A DNA stretch of 64,000 nt, from positions 1,029,978-1,093,977 of the forward strand of contig CACRXP010000020.1 in assembly GCA_902702965.1 (NCBI GenBank), read 5' to 3'. Position 1 is the first letter of the stretch, and every line of letters starts with the position of its first letter. This DNA is from Spirometra erinaceieuropaei. Taxonomy: Eukaryota > Platyhelminthes > Cestoda > Diphyllobothriidea > Diphyllobothriidae. Positions 55,517-64,000 of the stretch are shown one piece after another. The position numbers and the translations under genes are program-made. The notes under the pieces were generated by a model. It did not search any database and was not told the DNA's origin. It saw only the letters and a list, made by a program, of their open reading frames with translations.

Positions 55517-56990
55517 TTGCCAGGACCAGGCGAGATTCCACCCAAGCTTCTGAAGGAACTTGCCAGTGAGCTCTCTGTGCCTTTGCGATGCTCTTTCAAA
55601 CGTCATTTGACACTGGAACACTTCCTGTAGATTTGAAGCTGGCGCATATTACTCCGCTACACAAAGGAGGTAACAGGGCCTCGACGACAAATTACCGGCC
55701 CATAAGCTTGACATGCATTCTCTGCAAAGTTATGGAAAGGATCATAAAGACTGAACTGATGCAATTCCTGGAAGTTCACGGCCTGCTATCGAAATGCCAA
55801 CGTGGGTTCCAAAAAGCAAGATCCTGCACGACAAACCTGCTGCAATCTCTCCAGAGCTGGACCCGAGCTCTCGACGACAGGCACGCGGTCCACATAGCCT
55901 TCATCGACTTCCAGAAGGCGTTCGACACTGTGCCACACCAAAGGCTCTTACATAAGCTAAAAAAATAGGGATCGGTGGCAACTTCCTTAAATGGATCGAA
56001 AACTTCCTTGTGGGTCGACACCAGGTTGTGTGCGTCGGTCGGGGAAAATCAGATCCGGCTATGGTCGATAGTGTTGTCCCCTAGGGTTCAGTACTGGGAC
56101 CCATTTTGTTCCTTATCTACGTGGACGATGCTGCAAGAGATTTAGACTGTGAAGTAGCAATGTTTGCGGATGACATTAAGGTATGGAGTGTAATTCGGGG
56201 TCCTGCCGACGAAGACAGACTGCAGATGAACCTGAATCGTTTGGAGGAGTGGTCAAACCGTTGGCTCCTGCGGTTCAACGTTGCCAAATGTATCATACTT
56301 CGCCTAGGCAACACAGCTAGATCCGCCAGCACAAGAGGCTACTTTCTGGGCGGTGCAGCCCTACAAGAGGTCGAAGCCCAAAAGGATCTCGGTGTGCTTA
56401 CGACGAGTTCCCTAACACCATCCGCCCACTGTTCGAGGGAGGAAAATAGTGCAATGTCCGCACTGTACGCCATCAAGCGTGCGTTTATGGACTTTGACGA
56501 AGAAGCTTTCTCTGAGACATTCGGAACATTCGTCCGGCCGCATTTAGAGTACGGCATACAAGCTTGGAGGCCGTGGGTTGTTGTGGATCAAAACTGCCTC
56601 GAAAGAGTCCAGAGAAGAGCCACGAAGATGGTTAGGGGTCAAAGCTCCTTTCCTTATGCAACCCGCCTAGTAAATCTGAACCTCTTTCCTTTGAGTTACA
56701 GGCAACTTCGCGGAGATCTCTTGCAAGCCTTCCGCATTGTAAAGGGTTTGGATTGCAGTCTGGCCTTCGAGGACTTTTTTGAATTTGCTACCACGACCAA
56801 CCTCCGAGGTCACCCGTTAAAACTGCGCACTCAGCAGGCACGGCTGGATGTGCGGAAGTTCTCCTTCTCGGTTCGGGTGGTCAAACCATGGAATGAGCTT
56901 CCTGCAGATGTTGTGATGTCAACATCTATACAAAGTTTTAAGAAGAATCTGGACATATTTATGTTCCGAAATGACCAAGAGCGATGAAAA
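55517..56990 (+). pseudogene. LINE 2 ORF2: reverse transcriptase
   Basis: LAHITPLHKGG, NYRPISLTCILCKVMERIIK, CQRGFQKARSCTTNLLQ, motif A HIAFIDFQKAFDTVPHQRLL, motif B PxGSVLGPILFLIYVDD with the Gln replaced by TAG (56082-56084), motif C MFADDIKVW, then KDLGVLTTSSLTPS, HLEYGIQAWRPW and RVQRRATKMV of the thumb, ending in TGA near 56987. One-base losses occur near 55577 and in an A run near 55961. Catalytic Asp residues are all present; the frame is not. Confidence 0.85.
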
Positions 56991-57140
56991 GTCGAGCTCA
57001 CCCCCTGTAACTCCTTCTCATTTTGTCCCACGATTATGGGCGTGTTCGAACTATTTCAGCCCAGAACATCTATCTGTACACCACAAATTTTTTACGTTGC
57101 AAAAAGGGTACTCAAAGGCTTACACCTATTTCCCTCAATA

Positions 57141-57162
57141 AACTGAACTGAACTGAACTGAA
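57141..57162. repeat. (AACTG)n terminal repeat of LINE 2
   Basis: Four and a half AACTG units directly after CCCTCAATA, just before the first sequence of LINE 3. Short tandem 3' ends are characteristic of CR1-group LINEs. Confidence 0.85.
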
Positions 57163-57176
57163 CCAACATCAAGATA

Positions 57177-57842
57177 ATGACACCTACTGTCAGTTTTAAT
57201 AAGTCCTCTACAACACCATTAGCGGCATCTGCACATCACGGCATAGTCAATTCCGTAGGGAATTCGACTACATTTAGTGCTGAGCTCGACAAACACACCA
57301 TCACGCCTGCGGCATCTGCACATCACGGCATAGTCAGTTCCGTAGGGAATTCGACTACTTTTAATGCTGAGCTCTTTAAACACACCATCACGCCTGGTAT
57401 AAACACGCCTCTATCGACTCCCCCAGCAACCCCTAGTAAGCCTAAGCATGTGTCTATGTCAAAGGCAAATCCAGTTGCTGCCTCAGCCACTCGGACACCC
57501 GATAAATTGAGCACCATTATAAAATCTTTTTCTCCACAGTCGGCTAACAGTGCCTCAAATACCCCGACTCAAAACTTAGCGTGTTTCCAACTGTCCCCCA
57601 GCCCTCATATCGAGGCAGTTAGGCCGAATATACAGATTGTCCCGCCGTTTAATAAAACTCTTGCTCCAATGGAAACAATGCGCCCGAACCCCCTAACTTG
57701 TTTCCTCCACAGCCGTTCTACCAATGTATTCCTCATGCTTATATCTATACTTGATCAGTTAACTCGTCCAAATCTCAGTTTTGTTACGGCGAGAATGTGT
57801 TGCGGTATCTGCCTCGCGGATTTTCAGCTGAAAATAAGTTAG
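57177..57842 (+). pseudogene. LINE 3 Ser/Thr/Pro-rich region with internal duplication
   Basis: A low-complexity frame of 221 codons ends in TAG at 57840-57842. An 87-bp unit is present twice in tandem (57222-57308, 57309-57395), encoding AASAHHGIVNSVGNSTTF and AASAHHGIVSSVGNSTTF with the remainder of a 29-residue repeat. Because 87 is a multiple of three the frame is kept. Function unknown; linker or ORF1 end. Confidence 0.6.
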
Positions 57843-57848
57843 CTAACA

Positions 57849-58720
57849 ATGGTTACCAGTTCACCTGCCCGTCATTCCCTGCCCCACGTCCTACCCATTT
57901 TATCCACCTCAGAATTTTTCGATGTCACAAAATATTTTGCAGAACCGGATGGTTGCATCCGGACCGCTTGCTCCATGGGCAGCCCAGAACCGGACGATGT
58001 AGCCCACCTCCCTCAGAAACTAACAGCCTTTCCCTTCAAACTGTTTGTCCTTAATGCCAGATCCTTGCTTAATAAGATGCCTTTGCTTCAGACTCTGGTG
58101 TTTGTCCATTGTCCAGGTATTATTTAAGTAACTGAAACGTGGGTATCAGTCTCAATAGCTGACTCCGAATTCTCGCTTCTAGGCTATTATTGCATTTAAC
58201 ATGATAGCCAAGATAGCCGTGGTGGGGGCAGCTGCGTCTGCGTGAAGCAAACACTTACATTTTTGCCGTTGGACCTCCCGCATTTTTCGGCAGTAGAAGG
58301 CAGCTGCTGGCTACAGGTTGCCCAAAAAAATAAGTTCTCTTTACTCGTTGGCTGCGTCTATCGTCCTCCCAACGCCAACGACAATTTTGATCGTATACTC
58401 TTACTGAAATTTCATGCTGCGGCCGACTCAAGCTTTAAGTATCTATTGGTTGCGGGCGACTTTAATCTCCCTGAAATCCGTTGGTCTCCGCCTTCGGGCC
58501 CCAGAAAGTTCGAAGACTTTCTTGAGGCTGTGGATGTTGGGATGTGGAGTCAGGTTCGATTTTCCCACCCGAGGATCAAGCATACTTGACCTGATTTTTT
58601 GTAGAGGATGCATGCCATCGTCAGTGTCATCCCTAGGCCCACTCGGGGGATCAGACCATGACATAGTTTTTTCAACGTTGGAAATCGAGGCTGACAAAAC
58701 GTCTTTCCCAAAGTACAACT
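57849..58720 (+). pseudogene. LINE 3 APE endonuclease domain
   Basis: LFVLNARSLLNKMPLLQTLV, then a TAA inside the region before VTETW (58125-58127), another stop at about 58197, HDSQDSRGGGSCVCV, LLVGCVYRPPNAND, LLVAGDFNLPEIRW (GDFN kept), a one-base shift near 58555, SSILDLIFCRG and GGSDHDIVFS (SDH kept). The active-site residues survive, unlike LINE 1, but three interruptions break the frame. Confidence 0.75.
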
Positions 58721-60566
58721 TTTTCCGCGATTTCCGATCAACTCGCTCGACCGAATTATTAACACGCCTTAATCCCTACGACTGGACTGATTTCTTCCTT
58801 AGTTCGGATGTAAATGTTTGCACTGCAAAACTGTACGAAATTTTGGATCCCCTTATTTTACGTTTTGCTCCCCCTAAGAAAATTATTAATGTTGGGGATG
58901 AGGTTATCCAACTCTTTCTCTTTCACCGCAGGTTGCGCAAACTTTCTCGTCGATTCCATCTTCAGAACGAGGTCTCCGTTCTGTCCTTGATTTGTGATAT
59001 TTTTGATCGAGCTAAGAGATTGTCTGAAGAAAAACAGCTAGCCGAAGAGGTCCAGTTTACCGAATACCATTTGTTAAATGTCAAGAAACTTTTATCTAGA
59101 AAAATACGAACTCACCGAAAGACGCAGCATCCCATCCTCCGAGACGCTCTCGGAAATCCCATAGTTGATGCCCAGTTAACCACTGATAGCTTCAATGATT
59201 TCCTCTCCAAAACGTTTATTAAAGACTCGACCATTCCGTTTCCGACCATCCAGGCACTGACTGGGGCAGTCCGGGAAACTATAGCTTTCACTCTGTGGGA
59301 TGTGACTGTTGCGATTCGGCGTCTTCGTCAATCTTATAGTCCAGGCCCTGATGGTGTCCCAGGTAGCATTCTTGAAGCGAATGAAAATGCAATTTTCCCA
59401 TCCCTCTTATGCAAGATATTTAATCTCGCTCTTGAAAGTGAAATCTATCCTACCTTGTGGAAGGAATCACACATTTTGCCCATTCCCAAGAATCTACGTC
59501 ATTTGATGACTTTCGGCCAACAAACACCCTTCCCTCAGTTTCAAAGTTCTTAGAGATATTGATCAAAGATAAGATGATGTGTCACTTAACAGAGAATAAC
59601 CTACTAAGTGCGGCTCAGCATAGATTCCTCAAAGCTCGGTCTTGTGACACCTGTCAGCTCTCCTTCTTTGACTATATTCTCCAATCTAGGGACCATGATT
59701 TTGCACTTTACATTGTATATTTAGATTTCACTAAGGCTTTTTACCGTGTAGATCATGCTCTTTTTCTCTTTGAACTGTTCTCTTTCGGAATAGGCGGCAA
59801 ACTTTTGAATTTTATATCCTCTTACCTGGGCACACGTACACAACGAGTTAAGATTTCCAATACTACCTCCAACCCCATACGTGTGAGGAGTGGAGTCATT
59901 CAGGATAGTGTACTCGGCCCGCTTTTATTTTGCCTTTTCGTTAATGATGTACCCGATTTATTTCAGAATGGTAAGCCTTTCATGTATGCCGATGATCTTA
60001 AAGTTGCATATCGATATTAGGCGGCAGATCATGACATCGTGCTCGAGCTCCTTAAGAGCGATCTACAGGCTTTCGCCCAGTGGTGTCGCACATGGCGCCT
60101 TTCTCTTTCTTGGCATAAGTGCTCAGTCATCGTAGTGGGCGACGATCGCCAACCTCAACTAAGTATTGAAGGTCACTCCATAAATGTGCCCCGGATTATT
60201 AAGGATCTGGGCGTATCATACTCCAGGAGCCTCAATCTTTCGGAGAACTCTGCCTTGATAGTCTCCAAATCTCGTAGAACGACCGGGTTTATTTTCCGAA
60301 ACTTTACCACCAGCGTTGTTTTAATGCGCCTTTATAACACGTACGTTAGACCTGGATTGGAATACTCTTCGTTTTTATTTACGCTCTTGCGTGCTGCTGA
60401 GTGGAAGAAAATTGAATCCGTCCAACATTTTCTTACCAAGAGAGTTTTAACCCCGGAACACCGACATCTGTCTTATCAAGAACTTTGCCAGCTTATAAGC
60501 TATTATCCTTTGTGGTTTCGCAGATTACAAGAGGGACTATTATTGTTATTTAGGCTTTTTATATAA
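58720..60566 (+). pseudogene. LINE 3 reverse transcriptase
   Basis: The frame 58414-59553 continues through a basic connecting region to SYSPGPDGVPGSILEAN and YPTLWKESHILPIPKN; it then shifts near 59490 to FDDFRPTNTLPSVSKFLEIL, RFLKARSCDTCQLSFFDY, motif A YIVYLDFTKAFYRVDHALF, motif B region SGVIQDSVLGPLLFCLFVND (QGS changed to QDS) and motif C FMYADDLKVAYRY, followed by a TAG (60018-60020). The thumb region (LGVSYSRSLNLSENSALI, RPGLEYSSFLF) runs to about 60566. Catalytic YADD kept. Confidence 0.8.
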
Positions 60567-60960
60567 TCGTACCGTTAACCCACTCACCACTTTAAGACAT
60601 CTTGTCCACCCTCGACGTATCAGTCACCGTGAGATCTATTTATTTCTTCCTCTGGCACATACCGTAAAACATCGTCGATTATTTTCTGTAAATGCAATTG
60701 CTATTTGGAATAACCTACCCAGGAATATGAAACTCTGGTCGTACGTCCTTTCCCCACTCTTCGGCTGTGCTCGAAGCATACTCTGGCCTATCGCGTCTGG
60801 GATCCTCTCGTCGGGCTCTTTGACGCGAATAGTTTCATTAGGCTTTCAATCCTGCCCTGACGATGTCCGTTCTGAATCCCGTATCCAATACCACATGCAG
60901 GCCAGTCCTGTTCGACTCGCATACGTACCCCTCAAGGCTAACATTTATTTCTGCCCTGAC
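60567..60960 (+). other. LINE 3 carboxy-terminal coding remnant and 3' block
   Basis: After the RT stop, a frame still suggests NAIAIWNNLPRNMK-like sequence (about 60690-60730), the usual end of Jockey/CR1 proteins. From 60740 the sequence (CTTTCCCCACTCTTCGGCTG, TTTGACGCGAATAGTTTCAT, AATACCACATGCAGGCCAGT) matches LINE 1 52025-52230. Confidence 0.6.
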
Positions 60961-61196
60961 TGTTATGTATGCAAAACAGAAGGGTAATTGGAAATAGGAC
61001 GTGTACTGAGTACGATAGACAGCACAAGTCAGGAGGCTTGGGGGAACGGCCGGGTATATGGCAAGGGGGACTGTCATAGGCTAATGGGTGGCCAATCAGC
61101 ACAAAGAAGGTGTGAACAGGGGGCCATGACCTTGATCGTTCGCTTGTCACGCGTTTGTGGCATGATGTCCTGACGGCCCGAGCCAGATAAGGTGCA
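60961..61196 (-). repeat. Probable 3' LTR of the Gypsy element
   Basis: On the minus strand a purine-rich tract AGGGTGGAGGGA precedes TGCACCTTATC; the proposed LTR runs from that TG (61196) to CATAACA (60961), giving TG...CA ends and about 236 bp. The inner end is supported because the adjoining plus-strand sequence (CTGCCCTGAC) belongs to LINE 3. The outer start is less sure, as no second LTR is available. CTCCAC-TTTAGG-GTGGAG just upstream can form a hairpin. Confidence 0.5.
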
Positions 61197-63795
61197 TCCC
61201 TCCACCCTAAAGTGGAGAGCATGAGGGGGGGGGAACAGTAAAGGTAATAGTGGATAGTCAGACAATGTTCTAATAAGATTCGTCCTGAAAGCGTTGGACA
61301 GGTTTGCGGATTCGGGTCGACCTTCTCAGGGCGGTATTTTCTACCTCTGCGCCGCTTTGTGCGGTCACTGGCTCCTCTGCCCCTAAGCTTGTGCTGGACG
61401 AGGTAGAAGGAGGTGGAACATACGCCTCGGTCGGTGGCGTAGTGCTCTGTGCAGGCAGTAGGGGTTCAGTCCTCGAGATGTCAGGATCCCTATCAAGGGT
61501 TGCTGGCAGTTCGAACTTTCCGAATTCTCTACTTGCTGTGTCCGTTGGGCTTGGAACTTGGTCCAGATGTCGACGCACAATTCTCCCATCTTCTAACTCT
61601 AATTCCACTATTTGCCCCTCGCTTGTTCGAACTACCGCTGGACACCAGTTCGTTTCGTGTTCCAGTCGCGTGTAGACACTTTCATTAGGCGCGACGACTC
61701 GTGGTCGGGTGTTCACATCATAACGTTCTTTCATCTTCGTCTACTTTGCAATGACTCTATCCTGCGTTGATGGGTTAAGCAGGTCGAGTCGTGTGCGCAA
61801 CTGCCGCTTGAACATCAATTCTGCAGGCGAAGCACCGATTGAGTCGTTCGGTGTTATGCGATAGCTGAATAGAAAGCGTGACAACTTGGTGGCCAAGTCC
61901 GCTTCTGTCTGTCTGGCTAGTCCGTGCTTTATTGTCTGGACTGCACGCTCTGCGAGGCCATTTAAAGCAGCGTGGTACGGGGCAGTAGTTAAATGTCTAA
62001 TTCCATTTTTCTCCATGAAATCTTTAAATTCTGCACTAGTAAAGGCCGGACCATTGTCTGAAACGACCATTTCAGGTATCCCAAAAGTAGAAAAAACAGT
62101 TCGCAACTTGTTGATTATAGTCAGTGAAGAACAAGAATTTCCTGTCGGAATCAAATCTATCCATTTCGAAGGGGCGTCAACTACCACCAAAACCATATGG
62201 CCTTGGAATGGCCCAAAATAATCGACATGTACCCTCTTCCACGGTGAGTCGGGCCAGGCCCAAGGCTTCAGAGGAACCTTCGGTAAGGTCTTCTGTGTTA
62301 TTTGGCACACGTGACATGCTTTCACCACGTTTTCTATATCTGCGTCAATTTTGGGCCACCAAACATAACTGCGGGCGAGAGTTTTCATTCTAACTGTACC
62401 AGGATGAGCATTATGCAGGTCTCTGAGGATGGCCCGTCGGCCTTGTGGTGGCACAACTACACGATTGCCCCATAGTATGCATCCGTCTTGTAGACTTAAC
62501 TCGTTCTGACGGCTGAAGAATGGTTGAAAATCAGAGGAGGTAGAGGACGGCCAGCCATATTGCAAGGCTCTTTTTACCCGACTCAGGAGAGGATCTCTCG
62601 ATGTCCACTGTCGAATTTGTTGACAGGTTACAGATGAGTTGACTAGGTTCTGCAAAAGATTCACCGTCTCAAAAACAGGTGCCCCGTTAATGCCATCGTC
62701 CACGATAGGCAGCCTACTCAAGACGTCAGCCACTACGTTTGCACTACCTGTAATGTACTTCATTGCATACGTGTAAGCAGACAAAGTGAGTGCCCAACGT
62801 TGCATTCTCGGCGAAGACATCTGTTGTATCCCTCGTTTTTCTCCCAGCAAACCTAAGAGGGGTTTGTGATCAGTGTGAATCTCAAAGGGTCGGCCAAAAA
62901 GATACAGGTGGAATCGATGTAGGCCAAACATTATTGCTAAGGCCTCTTTGTCTAGTTGCGAATAGTTGGTTTCCGCCTGTGACATGGTTCTTGATGCAAA
63001 GGCAATCGGCATCTCCGCACCAGAAGGCATTCGATGCATGAGAACCGCACCTACGCCGTACGGAGACGCATCACATTTCAGTATGGTAGGCTTTTCGGGG
63101 TCATAGTGAACTAGGACAGATGAGGAGGTAAGAGCCGCCTTCGCTTGTTCAAAAGCACTTTGTTCGACCTCCGACCAGTGCCAGCAACGATTCTTTTCAA
63201 GTGGTCGATAAAGAGGCTTTAGAATTGTAGCCGATTGATTCATAAAGCGACTAAAGTGGGTGACCAACCCCAGGAATGAACGCAATTGACTAGTATTGTT
63301 GGGGCGCGGCGCCGTCTTCAAGGCTTTGAGCTTATGTTCGAGTAGATGGAGGCCAGTTTTATCCACCCTGAAGCCCAGATATTCTACCGAGTCGGCAAGG
63401 AAAGTGCATTTATCTTTCCTGAGTTTTAAACCTGCGTCCTCTAAACGTCCTAACACGATGTTTAGAGTCTCTAGATGACTAACTTCAGATGGGCCGGTGA
63501 CTAATATATCGTCAAGATATGCGCAAACGTGAGGTATATCCTTCACGAGGTTATCAATCAAGCATTGAAATAAACCGGGAGCCGAACTTACTCCAAATGG
63601 TAGTCTTTTATATCGAAATAAACCCCGATGCGTATTGATGGTGGTGGCGTCTCGGGATTCAGCATCTAGGACGACTTGGTTGTAGGCATGCTTCAGGTCC
63701 AAAGTTGAAAACTGATGACCACCCGAGAGAGATGCGTACAGATCCTCGATTCGCGGGAGAGGATAGGGGTTCAGTTTAGTTGCTGAGTTGATTGT
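60961..63795 (-). mobile_element. Gypsy-type LTR retrotransposon, 3' part
   Basis: Contains the pol region (RT, RNase H, integrase) and a probable 3' LTR, reading on the minus strand. The element is inserted in the 3' block of LINE 3 and is truncated within the RT by repeat A at about 63796. Gag, protease and the 5' LTR are not in the window. The integrase style (LHxxHPGTVRMK, APYHAALNGLAERAV) is that of K02A2.6-like/Mag-group Gypsy elements. Confidence 0.85.
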
Positions 63796-63798
63796 CAG
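61270..63798 (-). pseudogene. Gypsy pol: RT, RNase H and integrase with one nonsense codon
   Basis: The long frame starting at 63921 has about 41 residues from repeat A, then Gypsy sequence from LTINSATKLNPYPLPRI. Residue numbers count from that start: RT motif FSTLDLKHAYNQV (about 71-83), catalytic AYLDDILV (YLDD 135-138), RNase H KCDASPYGVGAVL (284) and HTDHKPL (351), integrase zinc site H503/H506/C536/C539, and the D-D-35-E triad at D567, D622 and E658. TAG at 61741-61743 interrupts it; the same frame then continues another 154 codons to a basic RRSTRIRKP tail and TAA/TAG end at 61270. The first part of the RT is missing. Confidence 0.88.
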
Positions 63799-64000
63799 CT
63801 TGTGACAGTTCGACCGTCGGTTTCGACGATGTCCACCGTGTGCCCCACAGCTGCAGCAGCGGTGGGAGCAGGGACGGTGACTTGCGCAGGGGTTTATAGT
63901 GCGGGTAGACTTGCGCTGCATCTACCTACACTCTCTCCTCCTCCCCCGCCTGGGCCCGGTGTCAAGACAGAGTCAAGAAGACCGGAGGCGAGGGAGGCCG
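63796..64000 (+). repeat. Dispersed repeat A inserted in Gypsy pol, runs off window
   Basis: Starts TGACAGTTCGACCGTCGG directly after RT coding sequence and continues TGTCCACCGTGTGCCCCACA, GGTGTCAAGACAGAGTCAAG, AAGACCGGAGGCGAGGGAGG to the window end. Starts at the same base as the 34.6-kb copy, which fixes this terminus of the family. Confidence 0.8.

Larger units (their letters stand above)
52600..57162 (+). mobile_element. LINE 2: CR1-like non-LTR retrotransposon, nearly complete
   Basis: ORF1 pieces (52763-54187), APE endonuclease (54188 to about 54880), reverse transcriptase (about 55060-56990) and a short 3' end terminating in tandem AACTG units (57141-57162), as expected for CR1-group elements, which end in short tandem repeats. 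It is more GC-rich and less decayed than LINEs 1 and 3, between which it lies. Confidence 0.8.
57163..60960 (+). mobile_element. LINE 3: CR1/Jockey-type non-LTR retrotransposon, same family as LINE 1
   Basis: Ser/Thr/Pro-rich region (57177-57842), endonuclease (58040-58700), RT (59250-60566), then a 3' block (60740-60960) matching the LINE 1 3' region. It ends where the Gypsy LTR starts at 60961; in LINE 1 the matching sequence continues past CTGCCCTGAC with GATGTCCG. Confidence 0.75.

Noticed and set aside
1..64000. CRISPR array, bacterial operons, phage or plasmid features
   Set aside because: No regularly spaced repeats, no ribosome binding site patterns and no prokaryotic gene families; content is clearly eukaryotic.

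Overview
This is a eukaryotic, repeat-dominated stretch of chromosome. No bacterial gene organisation, operon, CRISPR array or rRNA is visible. Coding sequence is almost entirely retroelement debris: Penelope-like elements (PLEs) with GIY-YIG endonuclease tails, CR1/Jockey-type LINEs with APE endonuclease and YADD/FADD reverse transcriptases, and a Gypsy LTR element. The mix, a C2H2-finger fragment of a type I associate with flatworm repeats, and a candidate 53-bp intron suggest a flatworm, plausibly a pseudophyllidean tapeworm. That assignment is inference; no marker gene proves it.

Layout. 1-9.9 kb: mostly unique sequence, with a 987-bp foldback element (3161-4147) and, on the minus strand, exons of a probable host gene carrying an LDL-receptor class A domain (7036-8010). 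9.9-24.9 kb: a mosaic of PLE 3' ends, several followed by hammerhead-ribozyme-like motifs, copies of two dispersed repeats (here called repeat A and SINE B), a second foldback element (19.3-20.3 kb), a zinc-finger fragment and a roughly 300-bp trinucleotide repeat. 25.0-26.0 kb: a third foldback element. 28.5-30.6 kb: the longest PLE, minus strand, nearly full length but frameshifted. 31-47.9 kb: mainly unique sequence with a few repeats and three minus-strand candidate exons or ORFs (35.2-35.7, 39.3-39.6, 42.9-43.1 kb). 47.9-64 kb: a continuous stack of retroelements, namely LINE 1, LINE 2 and LINE 3 head to tail on the plus strand, then a Gypsy element on the minus strand inserted in the 3' region of LINE 3, itself cut by a copy of repeat A that runs off the window.

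How the parts relate. The PLEs carry reverse transcriptase plus GIY-YIG endonuclease, and their 3' flanks carry hammerhead-like folds with the tiny self-complementary stem III (AGCT or ACGT) expected of ribozymes that act as dimers. One 5'-truncated PLE sits inside a SINE B copy with a 7-bp target duplication, dating it after the SINE. Repeat A fused to truncated retroelement genes creates chimeric open frames. All retroelement genes seen are broken by stops or frameshifts, but the Gypsy polyprotein has only one nonsense codon in the visible part.

Limits. Repeat families were recognised by eye; boundaries are usually good to about 10-30 bases unless a duplication or junction is cited. Host exons are proposed from splice signals and protein-like reading only.
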